In this document: one piece after another, positions 44,783-56,347 of the stretch | Numbering within the stretch: position 1 is the stretch's first letter | How the letters are laid out: each line of letters opens with the position of its first letter | From: Crossaster papposus | Lineage: Eukaryota; Echinodermata; Asteroidea; Velatida; Solasteridae | Assembly: GCA_037893245.1 (NCBI GenBank) | Contig: JBAIAA010000537.1 | Span: forward strand, 186,001 to 250,000 | Reading direction: 5' to 3' | Length of the DNA stretch: 64,000 nucleotides | Notes under the pieces: model-generated | The model's database searches: none | What the model was told of the DNA's origin: nothing | What the model saw: the letters and a program-made list of their open reading frames with translations, nothing else | Position numbers and translations under genes: made by a program

Positions 44783-46512
44783 CTCACACCACGTGACATT
44801 CGATATTGCACATGTACAATAAGTAAAGACAAAACGGCAGAACAAGAGCAAACAGCTAAACAAACACTGGAATAATGCGGACGGAAGTCATGGCAACTGT
44901 ATCTTTATCGGTCAATATACTTATATTTACACCGCAAAACTTAGTGATATACATAATGTTGGCCTTATGTGCATGTTGGGGACAATTAAACCATTCATAC
45001 TCAATCTTATTTGTATCCGTCTTCATATTTATTGCCACTGAATAAATGTGAACATAAAAGATTAAGACAACAATTTCAACAAACAGATGAAACAAAGTGG
45101 TGGACTTCTCCAAGCTTATATTGGAGACGCCAATGCTTTGCAACAGTTTGAAAAAAACACTATTTATGTCAGGAGACGCCTATTACAAGTACATGTATTA
45201 TACACCAACTAGTTCAGCTAACCTACACATGAAGTAAAGTTTAAATTATTTTGAGAACACGATTACGCCTTTATAGTCCAGACAAAAGCTACGTTTCGTT
45301 TTTGTTTCTATTAGGCCTACGAAGCAACTACGTACGAGTTGAGCCACCTGTTGTTTTGAAAACAGATTGACTATGGGTATGGGTTTAGCTATACGCATCC
45401 GATATGTATAACCATTTGTTTATTATTTATTTTGAATTACATGTGTATACCTCATTTAATTAATGTTTAGTCAATTTATTTTGCATTATTCCATGCATGT
45501 GCATGTACACTAAACTCATCACAAAAAGTACCGAGACACTAAACAATTTGCCAATAATTAACGGTTCGAAATGGTATGGATTAATCGAAGCAAAAAAAAC
45601 AATGCATAATTTTGTTCTGCTTATTCTGACACCACGATTGTTGAGATACGATGTTGCGGGGCTGAGTTATTGTCATTTAAATAGTCGTAGGTCCAGTTTC
45701 AAAAGTGATGCATCCCTACAGAAACAGATCAGCCAATAATATAATCTTTTACATATGCCCGCCTTTTCATTTGAATTTAAATCGCTTGTTTGTTGCATGT
45801 TGGATCGATCGAGATGACCATCGGCGTATTCTTGTCAGGAAGTGGCAACAAACAAACGAGCGCCGTGTAGCTTCTAAACATGTTTACAAACTGATAGCAA
45901 GAAAAGTGTTACTCGCTAAAAACAGTTGTAATATAATATTATATTAATTCTAACAAGGATTTTAAAAAGCAAAATGTGTTTCTTGAACATTTGAAACTTT
46001 ACGTTTCACCTTGTCTCAGTTTGTTATGTTTGCACGAATCATCATTTATCGATGAATAATTAAAAGTGTATACACAAACAATGCATTATGCTTGTATGAA
46101 CAAATATACTTCACGGGTGGGAGAAGTCTCAATGCCTGAAGCTTGACAAAGTAAAATCTTGCATGTGTGCATAGTTTCTACAGCCGCATGTAAATTGTAC
46201 ATGTACATGTACATAGCAATTGTACACCATAAGTATATGCACTTATAAGACTGTGGTCAGCAGTCCAAGCCCGAAAAGGTCATCTCCCAGGCTTGCGGCT
46301 TGGCAGCTGTCATGGGGGTCGTAAATAACCGTCTGATCAAGCTGGTAAGGTTCGTACACAAAACCCCCGGTGTCGGGGGTTTGTGTAGAAATATTAGTAA
46401 GGTACCAACTTTCACGACAACGTGCTGGTAATGAGCTATAAAATCAGTAAACTTTATTGGCCGTTTAATGTCGGTCTCAAGTGAAATTGCTTGTTGTACT
46501 TATGCTGCGTTC
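44783..46512. other. Unassigned AT-rich interval
   Basis: No gene recognised; frames are short. Holds a GTACATGTACATGTACAT run near 46197 and a hairpin ACCCCCGGTGTCGGGGGT near 46365. Confidence 0.4.
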
Positions 46513-46821
46513 CAATCGCGTCGTATTTATCGTGTTCACTGTGAATTTCTCCACGTTCACAAGTAGGTTGCATTCCAAACGCTGCTCACCAAGACGCACG
46601 CGCACAGTCGAGTTAGTCATGCGGTATAGGACATTTGTTATCGCGCAAGAACTCGTACGTGAACCAACACGCATGCGCGAGTATTTCATTCGTTATGAAG
46701 TCGTGAACATGGAGAAATAAATTCCACCTCGAGAACACCACTGGTGAAAACGAGTTACCAGGCGATTAGAACGCCATTATACGACTCGTGAACTCGTGAA
46801 CACCATAAACACGATGCGATT
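46513..46821. mobile_element. MITE H (GTTCAC/GTGAAC-rich), about 309 bp
   Basis: Imperfect inverted ends: CAATCGCGTCGTATTTATCG at the left and the complement of AATCGCATCGTGTTTATGG at the right. The interior has many GTGAAC/GTTCAC and ACTCGTGAAC words. No clear target duplication. Grouped with the word-rich Harbinger-like elements on structure only. Confidence 0.5.
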
Positions 46822-46849
46822 ATTCATTAGTAAGGCAGTTTCATCGGTA

Positions 46850-47765
46850 AATTTATCCCTATTTTACCCCGAGTCAATGGCGGATGCAGTTGTATTACAC
46901 GATAATCTGACCAGCTGAATTTGGGTTTCACTCGAAATCGAAGTGTTTGAAAAATAAAATATACACAGGTGACATTGTCGGGATGATCGTGGTGGTTAGC
47001 AAACTCATCAACTGCCAGCAAGCGATTTTTTGTTCCAAATAGGATTGCCTTTACGAGACAATGCTTGCTCTTGATTGGTCGAAAACTTCTACGTCAACAA
47101 CTTGGTAATTCAACATGTTTGTGCCCATTTTATTTCGATTCGATCAACATGATCAAGAAATACGCACAGAAATACCTTTTCAAAACCACCCGACTTTTTG
47201 TAAGTAGCAGATTTATTACACTTGTTACCGATTATGCATTCATGTATTCATGATGTTCCAGTACGCACAACTGGCCACTTCACTGTTTTCTTTTCGTCTA
47301 TCCACCCATGTCAAATTGGTCATAATACTAGGCTATTGTGTTGGTGGCGTGTATTGTGTGCGTTATGTATAGCATTCGCTTCAGGCACGTCATGATCAGG
47401 AGGACAGCGTCTTTTATCAGTTTATTAGCCCATTGTGATGCATGCCATCGATCGCGTTGTGACCAATGCAGTATTACTGCGCCATTTTTGCAGCGAATGT
47501 AAAATTTATAGTCGCTGTCAGAATGGTTTGTCGTTATCGTTTTGGCCTCTGGAGCATTCATTACCCAATCGGTTTTTAACAAGTTTTGATTTTTGTAAAT
47601 CAAATTTTTGGACCAAAACGGATTTTGACATGTCAGGTCAGACAAAAGTCCAGGACATTTTTTATTTCTATAACTTCCATTAAAAATTATCTGGTCGGCC
47701 ATGTTTTTTTTCATTGAAAATGCATTGCAAAAACATGGCTGCTTAAAACCCACGAATTTGCTCAA
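46850..47765. repeat. Uninterrupted arm of the large inverted-repeat family
   Basis: Matches 25379-25636, 28481-28703, 29639-29740 and, inverted, 30160-30660; its left portion matches 33200-33378. It shows the uninterrupted junction GGCCACTTCACTGTTTTC and GCATTCATTACCCAATCGG, defining where A/B, D and E inserted. Contains a minus-strand open frame at 47328-47765 (no ATG start), related to that at 30240-30575. Confidence 0.8.
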
Positions 47766-47899
47766 AATGGTTAGGACTAATTTAATGAGTCAATTATTTT
47801 TATGACTCGAGTCATTAAATCAAAAATGTCGAGACTAGTTGAGTTACAGTGTGTAGTGAGTCAAGTCATGTAATTAGTAATTAACTCTACCAAATTATT

Positions 47900-50800
47900 A
47901 TATTGTCAGAAAAGACAGGAACCGACATGGTGGCGGGGTTGCAATTTACATTTAAGACACCCTAATGTTCTCTCGTCGGTATGAAGATCTCGAAATAGAT
48001 GATGTCGAGTGTAAGGGTTGAAATTAAGTGTAAACAAAGACAGCCTGTGCTTATCAGTTCTATTTAATGGCCTCCTTCAAGCTCTGTCGATTTTATGGGA
48101 AAACTGAATGGTATCCTAAATAAGGCCTCGTGTGAATGTATTACAACTAGGGACTTTAATTGTGATGTTTCAGAGGAACACCATAGTATGCAATCAAATC
48201 CAATTATTTCTTATTTTAGTTTGTTCCAAATGGCTCATAAAGGACCCAACACGTGTCACTGAATCCACTCAAACTACCATCGATGTCATTTTCCCCACCC
48301 AGAGCTTATAAAAGACTGGTGTGTAATTACCAGTCCTAATCAGTGATCATTATCTTGTTACGTGTGGGTTGATTGCCTTGCTTTGCGAAAACAGCAAAAA
48401 ATTAAAGGTCGTTCAATACATTTTCGATGTCTATAGAATATAGACAGTGATGCATTTACGGACGATCTCCGTAATGTACCATCGCAATAATGTTTTGGGT
48501 TGTTACACTCTAAAAAACAAAGTGCTAATTTAGCTCTTGAAGATCTAAAAAGTTGCACTTCTAGGTGCTTGTATAGTGACTGCACGCGCTGTGCTGATTC
48601 AGCACCTTCATGAGTGCTGCAACAACAGCACTCAAAAGAGCTACTCATAATACACTTTAGGTGCAATGAGCTGATTGAATATGTGCACTTGCAGGGAGCT
48701 AAAATAAACACGATATGTGCCACTTTTCTATAATTCCAAAACACAACAATTCAACCAATGAAGCATGATGTTGGGTTTTTTTCTCTCGCAAAAAGTGTAG
48801 CCACTTAAATTGTCAATTATACTATTCAAATTAAGTACATGTACCAAACTTTTAACTAAGTTTCCCCCCGAAAATCCTGATTTTACACTCATTTTGCGGT
48901 GCAGAATAAATGTGGTTATAGAAACCTAAAAAATACTTTCCTAAATTAAGCAGGAAACCAGTCACATACAAATGGAGAAATTACCGGGAAAGAATTAAAA
49001 AATAATTAACCAGGTGAAACAACTTGATTTACCCAAAATCAAATTCATTAGTAATGAGTCATTCTTTTAATTAATTATTTGATGGATAATAAGTTTTTAC
49101 CAATAAAATAAAAGAACAGGTATCTCCTGAAAACTAAATCCACTCTCCAAAAGTGTAATTGGTCCAATGTTTAGACTATTCTCTTTTTCCTTAGTGACAC
49201 CATAAAATTTAACTTTAAATATTGTAACCAGTGTGATTTGCATCCAAAATTGCAATCTTCAATGATTTTCATCGGAAATTACTTGTCACTGAATAACACA
49301 CTTGGCTTATCTAATTGTATGTGTTAGACTTTTTTACAATTTTAGCAAATGTATGCTTTGGAAAGGAACATTTATACCGTTTGCAATGAAGGAGTCCAGC
49401 CTATAGCTGGCGTTGTTTGGTCACGATTTTAGGGCAAATTATTTACTGTGCCTTAAGTGTCATCATGGCAACTTCAGTTACTCGAGGTGGCAGCTTTCCT
49501 GTGTATTTGAGGCCATATACCTGAGACTTCTGGTAGATGAAGAAGTTTGTCAGGAATGTTGAGTCTTCAAGGTTGAACACATAGGATCTGCTTTACTGGT
49601 GATCTAGAGCCAAATGCAAGAAGGGCAGGCTGCTTTGTGGATTCATTTTTCAATGTACCCCGGATGGAGTGAACTGCCGACTTTTTAAGAAGAATAGAAA
49701 AAACAACAGAATTTTGTTAATCATTACAATAAAAAATAAATCACCAAAACTGACCTTAACACTTATAATAAGATAGCTTGGAGTTGAAAACTTCAAGGGT
49801 GTGCCATGCTCTTCCTTATTATTATCACCATGCATGATCGATATTTATACATTATACTACATGTACCTCTAACTGCACCTATCATATTTCAGTTAACTTG
49901 TCATTGTCACAATCAATTACTGGAGGGGGGGGGGGGGGGGTAGATTACAAAACATCAAATCTTAAGCCCCTCCCTATAATCACGTTGACTTGTTTTGCCT
50001 GGTTCCTTTCTTGTCTGCCAGTTACTCTTACTCTCAGCAGTCATTGCTGTAATCCTTTCATTGCATATCAGCAATTTAAATTTTAAAAAGGGTTTGGACC
50101 TACCTCATAATCACAAGCTGCTTGTCTACATCTTGATGCTGAGAGACACGACCTTCTGTCTTTGTGTTGTACGATAGCAACCATGGCAACAGCTAATCCA
50201 TGAAGCCGTAGAGTGCCGGCCGTGTGTTCTACAAATATAAGTTAATCATGTATTACAATAGTACTCCATTTGCAAGAAATACTGTTTGTTGGAAAATATA
50301 AAGAAAAAAACAGTCGTTAGGCCTATTCTAGATCGATAAATAAGTCGCAACACTCGACGTTGACGTGCATCACCGTGACACGGCCATGACGACAGTGATT
50401 GCACGTCAGATTTGTTAGTGTATTATTATTAAATCATCAACAAAGCTACTCAAATGTTAACTAGGTCTATGTATTATTAATATCATCTCAATGAACAAAT
50501 GACACATTTTTATTAGCTTACCTTTTCGCTTCCAAAGGATGGGTCCCCTGTCAGCAGACACCACCACATGTACGATGACAACAGACATGTAAACGCAAAC
50601 AAGCCCAGACTTGTCGAAACAATGCCACATGGCGCAATAGACCAATCAAAATATAGTTTTGCTTGCCAGCACTATCGGCACTTTATTTTTAGCACGTTTT
50701 GCTCCAGTGGTGCTGGTTTATGCACGTGAATGGCAGGTCATTGCGTAGCACTCACTTTTTAGCACTTTGTTTCTTAGAGTGTATGATGTTGATAATACGT

Positions 50801-52412
50801 GATGTATATGGCACTTCATATTTATGAGTATTATTATTCGCCAGTCAAAACCAAACGCATTCGGGGTGCCTCAGTACCGTGGCTCGATAGCGAAATTCTT
50901 AAACTTTTGCGGCAGCGCGATCGTGTACACAAAATTGCAAAGAACACAGGCTTACAAATCTATTGGGATTCATACAAAAACCTACGGAACAATATAATAT
51001 AACTAATAAAATCCGCAGTAAAAAGAGTAAATACTACACTTCCGACATAGAAGAAAATAAAAGTAATTCATCTATGCTGTGGAAAACTCTAAAGGAGGTA
51101 CTCCCTAAGAAACAAACAAAATGTACCAAATTCGATTACTTCCCCCAATGGGGAAATATTGACGATATCGCCGACATTGCTGTTACATTAAATGAACACT
51201 TTTCAACAATCGGCAAGCGTACTGCTGGAAATTACCCTTTGCGTAAACTTGAAATAGATGGCAATACTGACGCCTCTATCTTTGATTCTCTAGATGAAGA
51301 ATGCGTAGTACCTAATATTACAGAAGAGTTTGTTCAAAAGCAAATATCATCCATGTCGGTTGGGAAAGCAACAGGTCCGGATGGAATTAGTGTTAAAATG
51401 ATTGAAATTGCTTCACCTTATATCATTACATCTTTAGCTCATATGTTTAACCTGTTTATGTGAGCGATACCCTAACGATTGGAAACATTCTTTAGTAAAC
51501 GTACCAATTCACAAGGGAGGAGATAAATGCAGCAAAGGTAACTATCGACCTATTTCTATACTGATGGGTGCACTCATCGGTATATAGATACCTTGATAAA
51601 AACAATCTGATTCCTAGTTGCCAGTCAGGATTTAGACCCCTGCACTCAACTGAAAGCACCCTACCCGACATAACAAACAAGTGTTTTGTGGCCATGGAGA
51701 ATGGACAAGTTACAGGCAGTGTGTTTATAGATCTTAGTAAAGCATTTGATTGTGTTGATAATGAAATCTTACTAAAAAAAACTAGAAAGGATGAACGTGT
51801 CATCTTCTGTAATTAGTTGGTTTAAGTCGTACCTAAGTGATCGTAGTCAGTCTGTAAATATTGGCGGCACCATATCGAAGGTCCTGTCCGTAAACACTGG
51901 TGTTCCGCAGGGGTCGATATGCTAGGTCCACTTGTATTCATTGTTTATATTAGTGATCTTTCATTTTGTATATCCCCAAATTGCAACTTATTTATGTAAG
52001 CTGATGACTCCACATCAATGTGTAGCTTCTCCAACACTAATATAATAGAAAGTAGCTTAAATACAGCTCTTACTAGTTTTCAAAACTGGGGCGTAAAAAA
52101 CAAGCTAGTATTAAATGCCACCAAAACCAAATGCATGTTTATTGGTACAAGGCAGAAATATGTATTGTTGATTTAAATGTATGCATTGCTGCTAGTCGTA
52201 TTGAAACCGTGAAGTATTATAAATGCTTGGGTGTAGTTATTGATGAAGCATTAAGTTGGGGCCCACATGTCGAATACATAAGGAAAACTGTTGTATATAA
52301 ATTAGGTATACTAGGGTATTGTTGTATCCCCGGTGTGGGGAGGAAGGTATACATATCTCACGATAAACAAAATAATGTCTTAAAAGAGCCGCGAAAATAT
52401 TTGTTGTCTTAA
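47900..52412 (+). pseudogene. LINE ORF2 pseudogene: endonuclease and reverse transcriptase
   Basis: Endonuclease traces HGGGVAIY and TRDFNCDV (from GDFN) precede the insertion. After it come a linker with KTKRIRGASVPWLDSEI and NNITNKIRSKKSKYY, then RT motifs in several frames: SVGKATGPDGISVKMI (50963-51463), KGNYRPISI near 51535, SVFIDLSKAFDCVDNEIL (motif A, 51568-51816), SVNTGVPQG near 51890 and an altered AD-D core near 52000 (motif C, with a stop just before it), then KCLGVVIDEALSW (52131-52412). At least five frame breaks and stops; non-functional. Confidence 0.85.
48506..50781. mobile_element. TA-flanked TIR element, 2276 bp, inserted in LINE
   Basis: Inverted termini CACTCTAAAAAACAAAGTGC at the left and the complement of CACTCTAAGAAACAAAGTGC at the right, each bordered by TA. 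Subterminal AGCAC(T/C) and GTGCT words are frequent at both ends. The interior (48750-50500) is AT-rich without a recognisable transposase, so a nonautonomous element of undetermined superfamily. Confidence 0.75.
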
Positions 52413-52983
52413 TTGGGCTCCTTTTTCAAAAAGAGTTAAGTGAAAAAAAGGCTATTCTTGTCTTCAAAAGTCTCAACAAAATGACTCCTCTGTACATGAC
52501 AAATATTTTCACACCACAGTTATTCGCAAAACAAGGCAATCAACCCACACGTAACAGGAAAGTTCCTTTCGCCAAAAAATCTGCCCGAACAATTGCGAAC
52601 ATTGGACTCATTAAGCACATTTAAATCAGAGCTCCTACATGTCATCCGTTATGCCAATTGCCCTGATCTACGGAGTTATAACTTGGTTGCCACTATAATG
52701 TGGAGCCGGATGGGAATTTCCCCTTCTCTTTTATCCACCAACAGGTTTTTTTGCGGATTTTTGCCTATCTCGTAAATCAGAATTAGTATCAATGTTTTGG
52801 ATTCCTGTAAAATTTTTGTACGTCTGTAAATATTATGTTTGTAACTTTCTGTAAATGTTGTTTTTGTTGTTGTTATAAGCACTGTTATTTTATTTAATGA
52901 TGTATGCAGGGCCCCAATGAAAACCAGTTTTAAATTGTTTGGGCACAACCTGGGTAAAGAAATGGAATAAATAAATAAATAAA

Positions 52984-53260
52984 CGAGTTTCGAGAGTCAA
53001 AAATTAAAGTGACACCTGAAACTCGAGTTAGTACCATTGGGTATAGTCATAATTCCACGGCAGCCGGAAAGTGTTCGCCTTTTGCGGACGGCGTGCCGTG
53101 TGCAATTTATGGGACTACGATACAGCATGTGTGTACCGTAGTATAAATTGAATGAAAACGACTCAGCGCGCATGCGGGGGCGAGTAGCTATTTGAACTAT
53201 GCTTGGAATAGAATGTCCTCGGAATTTCACGGGTCTTTTCGACTCTTGCGTCAAGACTGA
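52984..53260. other. Unassigned interval
   Basis: Short stretch after the LINE tail; GAGTC/GACTC words only. The same kind of sequence lies at 47780-47880 before the LINE. Confidence 0.4.
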
Positions 53261-53744
53261 GGCCGTGTCCGAAACGGGTGTCTAGAGCTACAGCTACGGC
53301 TATTGTCTACGTCGGCCATTTTGTAGCGCTGTCCGAATGCCGTCTAGAGCTACATGTACGGCTACAACGTAAAAATCTAGCCGTAAAAGAAGTTGTCTAG
53401 CTCAGGCAAAACAAAATGGCGGCAGCACTAACGTTAATTTTGGAGCAAATTTTCGTTTATTTTTCAATGATAGTGCATTGAATTGAAACGACAAATACGA
53501 CAAATACGTCAATATCAGCAGGTATTTCGACTGGCTGTAAACAAACATTGCTTAACATCTAGCAGACGATAATTGTTGTAAATTCTTACGTCGTAATTTC
53601 GCAAACACTAATTCAAGCATCGCTTGGGGGCGCAATAACTAGCCGTAGGCTCTACCGAATTCCATTTGCCTTAGCGCCTACGTAGACGTAGCTGTAGCTG
53701 TAGACGTAGACCGTAGCTCTAGACACTCGTTTCGGACGCGCCCC
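53261..53744. mobile_element. MITE G (GTAGCTCTAG/CTACGTCTAC-rich), 484 bp
   Basis: Imperfect inverted ends: GGCCGTGTCCGAAACGGGTG at the left and, on the complement, GGGGCGCGTCCGAAACGAGT at the right. TCTAGAGCTAC(A/G)G-type words fill both flanks. No gene. Flanking duplication not clear. 53745-54047 is unassigned. Confidence 0.65.
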
Positions 53745-54528
53745 AGAACAAATGAAAAACTCAGTCTTGAAGCAAGACTATAGATGTTGACCCGCGACCG
53801 AGAGACGACCAAAAACCTGAAATTACCGCTAAATACTGACATTAGTGGCTTTTCATTGTTCATGAGTTCATTCATAAGCATGTCCGTGATGTAATAAACC
53901 CCCAAAACCAAACAAAAATCGTATGACGAGCGCAAAATTTAAACTCGAATACAGACACTCCGTTTCGTTAGTCATTGAGAAAATGATGGTTTTCAGGACA
54001 AATTTGACAGTAAAAGTCTAGTATAATAAATTATGATACCCGTGTAATGCTACAGTCACACGGCCATGTTACGGACCTGCGGATGCCTGCGTATATTTGG
54101 ATAATGAAAATGCGTAATTTGTAACCCCAAAACGGAAATTTGAGCAAAAGTTACCTATATTCTGCGGACGATACGGATTAGTTACGGATGTTACGTATGA
54201 ATTACGGATGTTACGGGTAAAACCTGCGGATGAACCCATCCGCTGCCAACCCGCTGACACATGTAACTGACGACTTACGGATGACTTACGGATTTTACGG
54301 ATGACTTACGGATTTTACGGATGACTTACGGACGATACGGATGACTTACGGACGATACGGATAAGTTACGCTCGTGTCTGCGCATGTCGGCTTCCTCTGG
54401 CGTCCGCACCATCCGCATATAAACCCACGTGGATCGGAGTTTGCTTCAGTCGCATTTCATCAAGTCTGAGATCTAGTTCCAGTTATTCAACAGTTTCTTC
54501 TCCATCTTTTTGGACTTTCGTGTGCATC

Positions 54529-54726
54529 ATGTCTTGCAGAAGAAGTAGCAGAAAAACCAGGAAGAATCCTCCAGTGAGTGAGCAGCCACAACAGCCTCCC
54601 CAGGCAGAGGAAGAGGCTCAAAAGGTAGAAGAAGAGGGACCATCCCTGGCAGAGCTGACGGTTCCCCCACCCCCCAAAGATGACCGTGGCAAGGGACGTG
54701 GAAAAAAGGGCAAGGCAGCCTCTTGA
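54529..54726 (+). CDS. 65-residue basic/acidic protein of the Harbinger element
   Basis: Starts at the ATG at 54529 (the in-frame upstream GTG is disregarded). A basic start (SCRRSSRKTRK), a glutamine/glutamate-rich middle (QPQQPPQAEEEAQKVEEE) and a glycine/lysine end (DDRGKGRGKKGK). A TATA-like CATATAAA lies about 110 bases upstream. Harbinger elements usually encode a Myb/SANT-like partner needed for nuclear entry and DNA binding; no such domain is visible here. It could be a degenerate remnant, an exon of a spliced product or a chance frame. Confidence 0.4.
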   Translation: MSCRRSSRKTRKNPPVSEQPQQPPQAEEEAQKVEEEGPSLAELTVPPPPKDDRGKGRGKKGKAAS

Positions 54727-55066
54727 AGGACTTAGAGTGATGTGTGTTCTATCTTGTGAGACAGAGACTCTCCAGTATTATTTAAAATATGATTTGCAGA
54801 ATACTTTGTTTTTATAAATGTTTACCATAATGTGCTTTGATAGATTTACAGACTGCTTGGAGATATACAGACTGTTTGCATATATACAGACTGGTTTTTT
54901 TTCAAAGAAAGTCTTTATTCAATATTTCTTCACAAATCATATAACGTCGGTGGGCGTCCAAAATCTCGTAAGTCTGTTTTTTCGTTACCTTGTTCAATTT
55001 TGTTGTTGTCAAATTTAAGCATCAAGAGTTGCATGATTTGTCTGTTTGTTATGTTTGGCCAACTGC

Positions 55067-56347
55067 TTAGGCCATGCGCTGCTGCCAGGGAACTGCTCCG
55101 GCGGTGCCATTGTAGTAATGCTTGAGGTACAGGCGCTGGCGCTTGGCAATCTTGGTGGTGTAGTTGCCAGCAAGCCTCTGTTGCATGTCATCCAGCACGC
55201 CCACCTCTCTCCATGCACCCGGGATGATGTTGTGCTGGTCGTCCTCTCTGTCCATCATGCCATTCTGCTCAGCGGGTGCCTGGTTTCTCAGGAGGTTGTG
55301 GATGCACAGGCAGGCGAGGACGATGGTCTCCACTGTGGAAGGCACCTGTGCCATAGCACTCAGAAGACACCGGAATCTGTTTGCAAGAATGCCAAAGGCA
55401 TTTTTCACACATCTCCTGGCTCTGGAAAGTCTATAGTTAAATATCCTCTCCTCCATGGTCAGTGGCTTGGCACCAAAAGGCTTCATCAGGGTGGTGCGTA
55501 GTGCAAATGCAGCGTCAGCAATCACGAAATAAGGGATGTCTCGATCGTCATGAGGCAGTGGCTCATCTGGTGGTATTCCAATGTTCTCATCGTCAATTGC
55601 CTCTTTCAGACTGCACGTGTTCCAAATCTGGGCATCAGAACTCGCACCACCTGCTCCCACCTCCACCCACCGGAACTTGTAGTTGCCATCAACCAGGGCA
55701 AGGAGTACAATCGAGTTGTACCCCTTATAGTTGTAGAACTGGGAGCCACAGTTCGCGGGTGCCTTGATGCGGATGTGCTTGCCATCTAAGGCTCCGAGGC
55801 AATGGTGGAAGTTCCACCGGTCGGAGAAGGTCTGGGCAATGCCCTTCCACCCCTCTGGAGTAGATGGGTTGATGATGGTCTCCTCGCCATACTCAGCGTA
55901 GATGGCCTGACACACGTCCAACACCAAGAGTGAGATGGTGTTGTGGGGTACATAGAATAGGTACATCAGGCTGTGGTAGGAGTCCCCACTGGCAAGGTAG
56001 CGCATGGTGATGGCGACCTTCAAGTCTACTGGAAAGGCCTTCCTGTACCAGGTATCATACTTCTGTAAGCGAGGAGTGAGGCGGGTGACCATTTCGGCAA
56101 ACATGGCAGGTGTGATGCAGGTGAAGTTGCGGAAGCCCTGAACATCCTCATTGCGTAGCAGGTGCATCAGGTTACCATAGGCACCCTGGTCTGGTCGCAA
56201 TGTGATCCAGTGACGAACCCAACACATCCTCTCTTTTCTTCTTTCAAGGATGGCTTGCATCTTGGCCATCAGGATCTTCATCTGCATCTGATTGTGTTGG
56301 ATGGCCATCAAACAATCCAGCAACACAAGGCGGCGTTCTCTCTCCAT
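55067..56347 (-). CDS. HARBI1-like Harbinger transposase, catalytic Glu replaced
   Basis: 426 residues from the ATG at 56345-56347, which begins MERERR; the frame is open further upstream, but that part reads the subterminal repeat zone. The N-terminal helical region (1-170) precedes the DDE nuclease domain: D188 in GALDGKHI, D238 in GGASSDAQIW, then ADAAFALR, and RARRCVKNAFGIL where family members carry a glutamate just before NAFG. Here it is K315 (AAA at 55403-55405), one base from GAA. Otherwise full length, with a normal end (LCIHNLLRN). Family role: cuts and reinserts the element at TWA sites. Probably catalytically dead unless the base is an error. Confidence 0.92.
   Translation of the reverse strand: MERERRLVLLDCLMAIQHNQMQMKILMAKMQAILERRKERMCWVRHWITLRPDQGAYGNLMHLLRNEDVQGFRNFTCITPAMFAEMVTRLTPRLQKYDTWYRKAFPVDLKVAITMRYLASGDSYHSLMYLFYVPHNTISLLVLDVCQAIYAEYGEETIINPSTPEGWKGIAQTFSDRWNFHHCLGALDGKHIRIKAPANCGSQFYNYKGYNSIVLLALVDGNYKFRWVEVGAGGASSDAQIWNTCSLKEAIDDENIGIPPDEPLPHDDRDIPYFVIADAAFALRTTLMKPFGAKPLTMEERIFNYRLSRARRCVKNAFGILANRFRCLLSAMAQVPSTVETIVLACLCIHNLLRNQAPAEQNGMMDREDDQHNIIPGAWREVGVLDDMQQRLAGNYTTKIAKRQRLYLKHYYNGTAGAVPWQQRMA

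Larger units (their letters stand above)
47885..52983 (+). mobile_element. LINE (CR1/L2-like), decayed, with AAATA tail
   Basis: Plus-strand LINE starting inside the endonuclease (RHGGGVAIY near 47925) and ending in (AAATA)n at about 52964-52983. 5'-truncated, full of frameshifts, and split by the TIR element at 48506-50781. Its reading joins logically across that insertion. The tandem-repeat 3' tail suggests the CR1/L2/Daphne group. Confidence 0.85.

Noticed and set aside
48358-48744. 128-codon minus-strand frame
   Set aside because: Straddles the LINE/TIR-element junction and resembles no protein.
53678-53935. Minus-strand frame spanning the end of MITE G
   Set aside because: Crosses an element boundary; its C-terminal part is the MITE word repeat.
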